A stretch of 64,000 nucleotides of DNA from Bacteroidetes bacterium GWF2_40_14 (GTDB lineage Bacteria > Bacteroidota > Bacteroidia > Bacteroidales > UBA932). Location of the stretch: contig MEOK01000014.1 in assembly GCA_001769195.1 (NCBI GenBank), positions 35,447-99,446 of the forward strand. Reading direction: 5' to 3'. The notes under the pieces are model-generated. The model did no database searches. It was not told the DNA's origin and was given only the letters and a program-made list of their open reading frames with translations. Shown here piece after piece: positions 56,867-64,000 of this stretch. Each line of letters opens with the position of its first letter. Within the stretch, counting starts at the first letter, position 1. The position numbers were made by a program, and so were the translations under genes.

Positions 56867-58045
56867 CTAATTAGTTCTGTTTTTTATGGATATGCTCTTA
56901 TCCTTGTCGTTCATAATAAATTCAGGACCTCCGGCCAAAGTGATAGAACTTAGTATTGTCACAAGGTCTGAATACTTATTGAACCTGCCACTGAAGGTAT
57001 TAGCTCCTGTGTCGGAATCACTGTATTTAAAATCATATCCGTACCATCTCTCAAGTACCTTAAGCATCTCTCCCAAATCCTGATTGTTGAACATAAAGAA
57101 GCCTGTCCTCCATGCGGTATTGAAATCTGTATTTACACTGTGTGTTTCAATTCCATTTTTTGAACGCTGACACACTGACTCCATGCCAGGACTTAGTACT
57201 ACTTTGCGCCCCCCACTTCCAACAGTGATCTTACCCTCTACAAGTGTTGTATATACCATATCTTCATCGGGGTATGCCTTTATGTTGAATGTCGTTCCCA
57301 AAACCTGAACAGACTGATTGAGACTATGCACAATAAACGGTCTTTTTGCATCAGGGGTGACTTCGAAATAGGCCTCTCCGGTAAGGTTCACGATTCTTTC
57401 ATTACCTGTGAAATTTACCGGAAACTCTATCTCACTCAATGAGTTCAGCCACACTTTTGTACCATCGCTTAATGTAAAAGAATACTCTCCACCCACCTCT
57501 GTAATGATTTTATTCTTCTCCACAACGTGACTTCCTTCCAGTAATTCATCTTTTGCCTTATATATTAGTCCCAGAGTATCCTTAAGAATGAGTGCTGACT
57601 TTGTATTAATGCTATCCGGAACTTGTGTGTCTAGATTTATAACATCTCCTGTAGACATTACAAGTCTCACCTTTGAAACAGAATCCGAGAGCAACTCCTC
57701 CTTTGAATTATCACCAGTCATCCATAGCAAACCGCCAACAGCCAGAATTATACAACCTGCTGCATATGACATAACCTTAAGTGCCCTCTCTCTCGCTTTT
57801 CTTTTCAGAAGTTTTTGAGCAATCTCTTTGCACAAGAGTTCAAAATCTGTAGTTTCAGAAATTTTATCTTCTTTTCTCAATCTTTTTAGGAGCGATTCAC
57901 CATTTATAATATTCTTATAGGTTTGTCGGTTCTCCTCATTTTCATCAAGCCATGAAAGCAGTCTTTCACGCTCATTTTCAGATGCTTTATTGAGCCATAT
58001 CTTAACAATGATCTCGGCTAGCTGTCGTGCGTAATTGTAGTTCAT
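56867..58045 (-). CDS. FecR family anti-sigma factor
   Basis: 392 residues. N-terminal cytoplasmic part (1-88; LAEIIVKIWLNKASENERER) binds sigma; membrane helix about 90-109; periplasmic FecR domain (about 165-270, EVGGEYSFTLSDGTKVWLNS and EAYFEVTPDAKRPFIVHS) and a C-terminal DUF4974 domain (from about 310). It should pass the SusC signal to the sigma factor. Sigma is divergent from it, 115 bases away, rather than directly upstream on the same strand. Confidence 0.94.
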   Translation of the reverse strand: MNYNYARQLAEIIVKIWLNKASENERERLLSWLDENEENRQTYKNIINGESLLKRLRKEDKISETTDFELLCKEIAQKLLKRKARERALKVMSYAAGCIILAVGGLLWMTGDNSKEELLSDSVSKVRLVMSTGDVINLDTQVPDSINTKSALILKDTLGLIYKAKDELLEGSHVVEKNKIITEVGGEYSFTLSDGTKVWLNSLSEIEFPVNFTGNERIVNLTGEAYFEVTPDAKRPFIVHSLNQSVQVLGTTFNIKAYPDEDMVYTTLVEGKITVGSGGRKVVLSPGMESVCQRSKNGIETHSVNTDFNTAWRTGFFMFNNQDLGEMLKVLERWYGYDFKYSDSDTGANTFSGRFNKYSDLVTILSSITLAGGPEFIMNDKDKSISIKNRTN

Positions 58046-58160
58046 GATGTCTGTTTAATATAAAGACACCACAGAGGAGTAATGTAGATGAAAGAAAAAA
58101 AAAGATTATTTTTAATTTAATTTATTTATACTTTCGCAAATCCATAAATACACTTTTCCA

Positions 58161-58649
58161 ATAAAAAATTTTGACATATTCATCCGAGAGCATTATGCTT
58201 CTATTTGTGCGGTAGCAGAAAGATTTGTCAAATCGTCTGATATTGCCAAGGATATTGCTCAGGAGGTAATAATTAAATTCTGGGAGAACCCGGATCGCGA
58301 CAAAATAGCATCAGTTGGTGATTTTCTGTTTATTATGACAAGAAATACCTCTCTTAATTATATCAGAGGGAAAAAAAGGGAGGAGAAACGATATGATTTT
58401 ATTCTTTCGGAATCGGATAAAGAGATGGAGATCTTCAACATGCTGGTAGAAGAGGAGTATAATCAGCTTTTAATAAGCGCCATAGACAAACTGCCTAAAT
58501 CCAATGCCCGTATTATAAGATATGCTTTGTCGGGATACAACAACAAAGAGATCGCAACATTGCTTGGTATTTCAATAAACACTGTCAAGTCAATTAAATA
58601 TTCCGAGATTCGTAAGCTAAGGCAATATTTTGACCAAGTCATCGGCTAA
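58161..58649 (+). CDS. ECF-type RNA polymerase sigma factor without a standard start codon
   Basis: About 162 residues if read from ATA at 58161 (I/M-K-N-F-D-I-F-I-R-E-H-Y). The frame is open from 58116 yet has no ATG, GTG or TTG before 58335; only ATA, ATT, ATC and CTG occur. Region 2 (REHYASICAVAERFVKSSD, DIAQEVIIKFWEN) lies before 58335, so starting at that ATG would remove it. Region 4 (YALSGYNNKEIATLLGISIN) is normal. Either the ATG mutated to ATA or a non-standard start is used. A near-match -7 box TACTTTCG lies at 58129-58136. Probably controls the SusC locus with FecR. Confidence 0.7.
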   Translation: MKNFDIFIREHYASICAVAERFVKSSDIAKDIAQEVIIKFWENPDRDKIASVGDFLFIMTRNTSLNYIRGKKREEKRYDFILSESDKEMEIFNMLVEEEYNQLLISAIDKLPKSNARIIRYALSGYNNKEIATLLGISINTVKSIKYSEIRKLRQYFDQVIG

Positions 58650-58656
58650 AACAGTG

Positions 58657-58726
58657 ATGACACTACCGGAAAAACAGCCTCAGGTTTTCGCAGAAAACTG
58701 GAAAGCTGCGATGCCGGTAGTGTCAT
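58657..58726 (+). repeat. Large compound hairpin downstream of the sigma gene
   Basis: Outer arms ATGACACTACCGG (58657-58669) and CCGGTAGTGTCAT (58714-58726) pair perfectly over 13 bases. Inside are CAGC/GCTG and a GTTTTC-GCA-GAAAAC hairpin. The right arm is not followed by a T run, so it is not a plain terminator. It may be a structured 3' end of the sigma transcript, a small RNA or a mobile palindromic element. Confidence 0.6.
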
Positions 58727-58803
58727 TACTTGAAATACTCTGAAATTTACCGTATTTTTGTTAGATTGTAACTGCACAAACGACAATTATAAAAGCTAAA
58801 TAT

Positions 58804-60876
58804 ATGAAAAGTAAATTTTTATCAGGTATGTTAATTTCAACTGCTATTGCCTCCGCCTCAATGAGCGGATGCTCACAGGATAAGCAGACCGAAGAGCTTA
58901 TTACTAAGAGTTCGATTATTGCTACTGAAGGACGTCTTACACCCGAAGTCATGCACAATCTTGGCAAGCTTAGTGACCCGCAGGTATCTCCGGACGGAAA
59001 AAAAATTCTATACGGTGTGGGATATACAAGTATTGAGATCAACAAAAACAACAGGGAACTTTTTGTGATGAATCTCGATGGTACGGACAACACACAAATT
59101 ACAAAGAGTCCAAAGAGCGAAAACAACGCAAGGTGGATAAACAGCGGCGAAGAGATAGCATATCTCATGGGTGGACAAATCTGGGTCATGAAAAAGGATG
59201 GTTCAGAACCAAAACAGATAAGCAACTACGAAAAGGAGATAGCAGAGTTCACTGTTTCACCTAAGGGTGACAAAATTTTGTTTATCAGCACAATCAAGTC
59301 AATTAAAAAACCTGTGGACCTCTATATCGACCTCGACAAGTCATCGGGCAGGGTGATAAATGACCTTATGTACCGTCACTGGGATACCTTCGTGGAGGAG
59401 ATCCCTCACCCATTTATTGCTGATTTTGACGGTCATTCAATTTCCAACATTGTTGACATTCTGGATGGAGAACCCTATGAGTGCCCTACCCTTCCTTTTG
59501 GCGCTATCGATCAGCTTAGCTGGAGCCCCGACGGTGAAAATATCCTTTACTCTTCGCGCAAGCTGACAAGTGTGAAATATGCATTCTCTACAAACACAGA
59601 CATATACCTATACAGCTTGCCATTTAAGAAAGCCGAAAACCTAACAGATGGGATGATGGGTTATGATACCGATCCGCTTTTCTCTCCGGACGGAAAGATG
59701 TTTGCGTGGATAAGCATGGAGAGGGGTGGCTATGAGGCAGATAAAAAAAGGCTCTTCGTTATGGACCTGCAAAGCCGGCAGAAGCGGGAACTAACCACCG
59801 ACTACAAATATAATGTAGAGACAATAACATGGTTGGCCGATGGTTCCGGATTGTACTTCACCTCTTGTGTAAAAGCACTTACGGGAGTATACCATGTAAA
59901 TATTGCAGATAAGGCAATCCGTCAGGTTACAAATGGACAGTTCGACTTTGACGGTGTTCAGCTTGCCGGGGACAAACTTATAGGAACATACAAGAGCATG
60001 TCCATGCCTAATGAGATTGTTTCAATTAACAGTTCTGACGGTTCATATTCGCAGATCTCTTTCGAAAACAAATTTATTCTTGATCAGGTTAAGATGGGCC
60101 GGGTTCAGGAGAGGTGGATAAAGACTGTAGACAATAAGGATATGCATATGTGGGTGGTCTATCCGCCAAATTTCGACTCAACAAAAGTATATCCTGCAAT
60201 TCTTTTCTGCAATGGTGGTCCTCAGGGGACATTGAGCCAGAGCTGGTCGTACAGGTGGAACTTTCAGCTGATGGCTGCAAACGATTACATAGTAATTCTT
60301 CCAAACAGAAGGGGAACAACTGCATTCGGTCAGGAGTGGTGCGAACAGATTTCGGGGGACTACAATGGTCTTAACATGCAGGATTACATTTCGTCTGTAA
60401 AGGAGCTGAAGAAGGAAAAATATGTTGGAAAAGTTGGTGCAGTTGGTGCAAGCTACGGTGGTTACTCTGTATACTACCTTGCAGGAATACATAATGGCCT
60501 TTTCTCTGCATTCATTTCCCATGCCGGCATATTCAACCAGGAGCAGATGTATATGATGACAGAGGAGCTCTGGTTCCCTCATTGGGACAATGGTGGCGCT
60601 CCTTGGGATGATAATCCTGTTGCAAAAAGACATTACGCAAACTCTCCTCACAAGCTGGTGAAAAACTGGAAAACCCCAATTCTGGTAACACATGGTGAGC
60701 TTGACTATCGTGTTCCTGTTGAACAGGGAATGGCTGCATTCAATGCTGCCCAGATGATGGGTGTACCTTCAAAAATGGTACTTTTCCCAGATGAGAACCA
60801 TTGGATACTCAAGCCTCAGAACAGCATTCTATGGAACAGAATATTCTATGCATGGCTAGATAAATGGCTCAAATAG
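58804..60876 (+). CDS. S9 family prolyl-oligopeptidase lipoprotein
   Basis: 690 residues. Lipoprotein signal with Cys23 (ASMSGC). N-terminal beta-propeller (about 50-430; repeated SPDGK and WSPDGEN units) and a C-terminal alpha/beta hydrolase with the catalytic triad S550 (GASYGGYS), D634 (HGELDYRVP) and H666 (DENHW). It should cleave peptides after proline or other residues on the surface or in the periplasm. 53 bases separate it from the next S9 gene. Confidence 0.95.
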   Translation: MKSKFLSGMLISTAIASASMSGCSQDKQTEELITKSSIIATEGRLTPEVMHNLGKLSDPQVSPDGKKILYGVGYTSIEINKNNRELFVMNLDGTDNTQITKSPKSENNARWINSGEEIAYLMGGQIWVMKKDGSEPKQISNYEKEIAEFTVSPKGDKILFISTIKSIKKPVDLYIDLDKSSGRVINDLMYRHWDTFVEEIPHPFIADFDGHSISNIVDILDGEPYECPTLPFGAIDQLSWSPDGENILYSSRKLTSVKYAFSTNTDIYLYSLPFKKAENLTDGMMGYDTDPLFSPDGKMFAWISMERGGYEADKKRLFVMDLQSRQKRELTTDYKYNVETITWLADGSGLYFTSCVKALTGVYHVNIADKAIRQVTNGQFDFDGVQLAGDKLIGTYKSMSMPNEIVSINSSDGSYSQISFENKFILDQVKMGRVQERWIKTVDNKDMHMWVVYPPNFDSTKVYPAILFCNGGPQGTLSQSWSYRWNFQLMAANDYIVILPNRRGTTAFGQEWCEQISGDYNGLNMQDYISSVKELKKEKYVGKVGAVGASYGGYSVYYLAGIHNGLFSAFISHAGIFNQEQMYMMTEELWFPHWDNGGAPWDDNPVAKRHYANSPHKLVKNWKTPILVTHGELDYRVPVEQGMAAFNAAQMMGVPSKMVLFPDENHWILKPQNSILWNRIFYAWLDKWLK

Positions 60877-60929
60877 AACTAGAAACAAACAAAACATTTA
60901 TACAATAATCATATCAATAACTACCCAAT

Positions 60930-63758
60930 ATGAAAAGATTTTTATTAATAACGATACTGCTGGCAGCCTCTGTCTGCTCGTTTGGTCAGAAGAAGCCTCT
61001 AGACCACAGCGTATACGACAGCTGGAAAAATGTAGGTGGGTTCAACATGACCGAGGATGCAAAATTCACGCTGTTCTATATTAATTCTCAGGAAGGTGAC
61101 GGAAAAATTGTTGCTCTTAACCTACTTACCGGAGAACAGGATTTCATTCCGAGAGGAACGGCGTTGAAACTTACATACGATGGCAAGTTCTCTGTATTTA
61201 CAATCAAACCAAAGTTTGAAGAGAGCAAGACTGCAAAACACAAAAAGGTTAAACCAGACAAAATGCCTAAGGATTCATTGGGTATCTATAACCTTTACAC
61301 AAAGGAACTTAAAAAGTATCCATACCTGAAATCATTCAAGATTGGGAGGTATGGCACCGATTTCATGGTTTTCCAGACTACCCCCCCCGCAGATACTTCA
61401 AAATCCAAAAAACCTGTAAAGAAAGATAAGGACGAAGGTTCCGATCTTATGCTTTATCAGTTTTCTACCGGTAAAATTGACACTATCAAATATGTGTCGG
61501 ACTTTGATTTCAGCAAAGGCGGGGACTCTCTGTTCTTTGTCAGAAGGCCAAACTCCAAAGACTCTCTTTTTAAGAACGGCCTTTACCTTTATACTCCTAA
61601 AAACAAAGTTCTCAAAACCATCTACACATTTAATGCAAAGCAGAGCGTAAAGCTGCCTCTTGTCAGTGTAGACAACAAGAACCTTGCTTTTTATGCAAAG
61701 CTCGACACTGCAAAGGCTTCTGCCAAGAATGTATCAATTATGCATTTCCGTGATGGTGATGAAACAGCAAAAGTGGTTATTGACAAGAATATCAATGGGC
61801 TTCCCGAAAACTGGCAGGTTAGTGAAAACAGGTCACTGCAGTTTAACAAGGACGGTAACAGGTTATTTTTTGGCATCTCCAAGGTTTTCCGCGAAAAGGA
61901 CACAACTATTGTTGAATCGGAGGTTGCAAGACTGGATATATGGCATTATCAAGAGGCGTATATTCAACCTTACCAGCTGACAAATGCGGCAAGAGAGTTG
62001 AAGAAATCATATGTGTGCAAAATTGAGCTGGATGGAGAGCCTTCTCTTGTACAACTGGGGAAGGAAAATTATGAGCTGGTTCAGGTTCCCGCTGAGTGGT
62101 CAAGCAATTGGGCATACAGTGCATCGGATAAGAACTATGAACTGGAGTCGCAATGGTCCGCTAATCCTCATACAGATCTTTACATTATTTCAGTTAAGGA
62201 CGGCAGCAGCAAACTTTTACTGAAAGATGTATATATCAGCAGTATAAGTCCTTCTCATGACGCAAAATTTCTTGTATGGTTCAATAATGTAGACCAACAA
62301 TGGTACTCATACGAGGTTGCCTCTGAGCAAATCAGGAACATGACCAAAGATATCAAGGTATCATTTGCAAACGAACTTCATGACACTCCGGAAATGGCCC
62401 CTTCGTATGGTCATGGCGGATGGGCAGAGGGTGATAAAGCAATTTATATTCATGACAGATATGATATCTGGCAGATTGATCCTAAAGGAGAGGTTCCTGC
62501 AGTTAATCTTACTGACGGACTCGGAAGAAAAGAGAATAAAATGTTCAGGATAGTAAGACTGGACGATGTACTGCTTCCTCCTGGAACCCCGGGAGTCAAA
62601 CTGGATCCTATCAAACCAAAAGAGACTATTTATTTCTCTGTTTTTGACAATGTTACAAAAAATAACGGGTTCTATTTCAAGGAGATGGGCAAGAAGAAAC
62701 CTGTTATGAAGCTGTGGATACTCGAGCCATACAACATCATGTATCTGAACAGAGCAAAGAACGGTTCTGTAATTACTTATGTAAAGCACAACTTCACCAC
62801 ATCGCCTGATGTATGGATAACTAAGGACAACTTCAAGACACAGACCAAAATCACCGATATCAACCCTCAACAGAGAGACTATATCTGGGGTACAAATGAG
62901 TTAGTGAAATGGAAGTCGGCCACAGGTCTGGATATGGAGGGAATTCTGCATAAGCCTGAGAACTTCGACCCTTCAAAGAAATATCCGATGATTGTCTACT
63001 TCTACGAAAGGATTTCAAACCTGCTTAATTACTACAGGGCACCGGCTCCAAGCCAATCAACAATTAACATCACGTTTTTCACTAGTAACGGTTACCTTGT
63101 ATTCACTCCTGACATTGCTTATCAGATAGGTCATCCGGGCAAGAGTGCACTAGACTGCATTGTTCCCGGTGTTGAGATGTTATGCAAGAATTCATGGGTA
63201 GACAAAGATAACATTGCCATTCAGGGTCAGAGCTGGGGTGGTTATCAGGTTGCCTATATGATAACACAACCGCAGGTATTCAAATGGAAAGCCGCCGGCG
63301 CAGGTGCTCCGGTTGCCAATATGACAAGTGCCTATGGTGGAGTCAGGTGGGGCACAGGTGTTGTGCGTCAGTTCCAGTATGAGCATACTCAGAGCAGGAT
63401 TGGCAAGACTCTTTGGGAGGGTCTGGACCTTTATATTGAGAACTCGCCGTTGTTCCATGTCGACAAAATAGAGACTCCTGTTCTTATTATGTCCAATGAT
63501 GCAGATGAGGCAGTTCCATGGTATCAGGGTATTGAATACTTCACTGCTCTCAAGAGACTTGGGAAACCTGCATGGTTGCTTCAATACAATAAGGAATCAC
63601 ATAACCTGAGCGACAGGGTGAACGCAAAGGATCTGAGTGTAAGACTCTCTCAGTTCTTTGACCACTTCCTTAAAGGAGCTCCTATGCCAGTATGGATGAA
63701 GAGCGGTGTTCCAGCCACTTTAAAGGGTATTGACTGGGGACTGGACATTGCTAAATAA
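60930..63758 (+). CDS. Secreted S9 family peptidase (long form)
   Basis: 942 residues. Signal peptide about 1-19 (LLAASVCSFGQ). A large propeller-like N part (about 30-640) precedes the hydrolase domain with S768 (IQGQSWGGYQ), D859 (SNDADEAVPW) and H891 (YNKESHNL). It shares the DPP-type fold with its neighbour but is about 250 residues longer. It has a C8 run at 61381-61388 within the codons for T-P-P. The pair would digest peptides outside the cytoplasm, which fits the adjacent uptake locus. Confidence 0.94.
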   Translation: MKRFLLITILLAASVCSFGQKKPLDHSVYDSWKNVGGFNMTEDAKFTLFYINSQEGDGKIVALNLLTGEQDFIPRGTALKLTYDGKFSVFTIKPKFEESKTAKHKKVKPDKMPKDSLGIYNLYTKELKKYPYLKSFKIGRYGTDFMVFQTTPPADTSKSKKPVKKDKDEGSDLMLYQFSTGKIDTIKYVSDFDFSKGGDSLFFVRRPNSKDSLFKNGLYLYTPKNKVLKTIYTFNAKQSVKLPLVSVDNKNLAFYAKLDTAKASAKNVSIMHFRDGDETAKVVIDKNINGLPENWQVSENRSLQFNKDGNRLFFGISKVFREKDTTIVESEVARLDIWHYQEAYIQPYQLTNAARELKKSYVCKIELDGEPSLVQLGKENYELVQVPAEWSSNWAYSASDKNYELESQWSANPHTDLYIISVKDGSSKLLLKDVYISSISPSHDAKFLVWFNNVDQQWYSYEVASEQIRNMTKDIKVSFANELHDTPEMAPSYGHGGWAEGDKAIYIHDRYDIWQIDPKGEVPAVNLTDGLGRKENKMFRIVRLDDVLLPPGTPGVKLDPIKPKETIYFSVFDNVTKNNGFYFKEMGKKKPVMKLWILEPYNIMYLNRAKNGSVITYVKHNFTTSPDVWITKDNFKTQTKITDINPQQRDYIWGTNELVKWKSATGLDMEGILHKPENFDPSKKYPMIVYFYERISNLLNYYRAPAPSQSTINITFFTSNGYLVFTPDIAYQIGHPGKSALDCIVPGVEMLCKNSWVDKDNIAIQGQSWGGYQVAYMITQPQVFKWKAAGAGAPVANMTSAYGGVRWGTGVVRQFQYEHTQSRIGKTLWEGLDLYIENSPLFHVDKIETPVLIMSNDADEAVPWYQGIEYFTALKRLGKPAWLLQYNKESHNLSDRVNAKDLSVRLSQFFDHFLKGAPMPVWMKSGVPATLKGIDWGLDIAK

Positions 63759-63784
63759 GGCACATGAGGGTACATGGGGACGCA

Positions 63785-63853
63785 TAATGTGCTAATGTGC
63801 TAATGTGCTAATGTGCTAATGTGTTAATGTGCTAATGTGCTAATGTGCTAATG
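63785..63853. repeat. Tandem TAATGTGC octamer repeats
   Basis: Eight complete 8-base units (63785-63848), seven TAATGTGC and one TAATGTGT (63817-63824), then a partial unit. The unit carries no open frame and there are no spacers, so it is a simple tandem repeat in intergenic DNA between the S9 gene and the group II intron end. Confidence 0.95.
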
Positions 63854-63909
63854 GGTAAGGTGCGGGATTTGAAGATACTTGCCTGGAGGCTTTGGGTACC
63901 CACTTAAGG

Positions 63910-64000
63910 AACAGTATCGAGTAGACTGCCCCGACAGTTGACCTGACGGGGAGAGCCTCTCACACCACTGTACGTACGGGTCTCGTATACAGCGGTTCAT
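63910..64000 (-). mobile_element. 3' end of a group II intron (domains V and VI), cut by the window edge
   Basis: Read on the minus strand, ACCGCTGTA (63988-63996) pairs with TACAGTGGT (63964-63972) to form a domain-V-like stem around a CGTACGTAC region, preceded by GA (GAACCGCTGTA). Then CCCCG/CGGGG arms (63929-63951) form a domain-VI-like hairpin and the strand ends CAGTCTACTCGAT near 63916. The CTACTCGA ending matches my recollection of bacterial group II introns. The reverse transcriptase gene would lie beyond the right edge on the minus strand. Family class not assigned. Confidence 0.55.

Noticed and set aside
58335..58649. ATG at 58335 as the true start of the sigma factor
   Set aside because: Region 2 is conserved in the same frame upstream of it; starting here would delete the core-binding part.
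63785..63853. Octamer array as a CRISPR
   Set aside because: Units are 8 bases with no spacers, and no cas gene is present.

Overview
The window comes from a Bacteroidota chromosome, most likely order Bacteroidales. The evidence is a SusC/SusD outer-membrane uptake locus with DUF4843 and PKD-like lipoproteins, several Bacteroidota-restricted families (DUF4270, DUF4294, DUF3098, GSCFA, DUF5686), an spc/alpha ribosomal operon with cysteine-less S14 and S4, an Rnf complex, and promoters of the Bacteroidota TTTG / TAnnTTTG type. Most of it is core chromosome; the last third is accessory. No tRNA, rRNA or CRISPR array was seen.

Layout. 1-9.3 kb (minus strand): a dense run from two M23 peptidases through a MerR regulator, Nif3, a zinc-ribbon coiled-coil protein, a class III aminotransferase, DnaB and DUF3108 to rseC-rnfB-rnfC, the last cut by the window edge. 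9.4-15.0 kb (plus): alaS, an LptF/G permease, fmt and thiamine pyrophosphokinase, ended by a hairpin. 15.1-22.7 kb: HU, a GSCFA esterase-like protein, queG, a threonine dehydrogenase-like SDR, a second LptF/G permease, tgt, a nucleoside-type MFS carrier and an unknown secreted protein. 22.9-33.7 kb (minus): a ribosomal operon running rplP to rplQ with secY, map, infA, rpmJ and rpoA. It starts abruptly at rplP behind its own promoter; the usual upstream half (rpsJ to rpsC) is not next to it. 33.8-42.9 kb: an M19 dipeptidase, DUF4294, lpxH-uppP-DUF3098-ftsX, a half-length glycogen-synthase-like protein with a DUF4270 lipoprotein, fabF-acpP and purN. 42.9-49.3 kb: a DUF5686 outer-membrane protein, a secreted nitroreductase, an M20 amidohydrolase and a BtuB-like TonB receptor.

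49.3-63.8 kb is a surface-signalling uptake locus: PKD-like lipoprotein, DUF4843 lipoprotein, SusD, SusC with an N-terminal STN signalling domain, and FecR anti-sigma factor on the minus strand, then a divergent ECF sigma factor and two S9 serine peptidases on the plus strand. No glycoside hydrolase is present, so peptides are a reasonable guess for the substrate. The sigma gene has no ATG, GTG or TTG before its conserved region 2: an ATA codon sits where the start should be. A decayed reading frame lies downstream of the PKD-like gene and a 70-base imperfect hairpin follows the sigma gene. The window ends with TAATGTGC tandem repeats and what looks like the 3' end (domains V and VI) of a group II intron on the minus strand.

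I did not find a clearly new multi-gene system. The best leads are the start-less sigma factor in its signalling locus, the broken S10-spc operon, the two ribosomal proteins with Ala/Lys-rich tails, a Tgt without its zinc cysteines, and the structured elements at about 58.7 and 63.8-64.0 kb.
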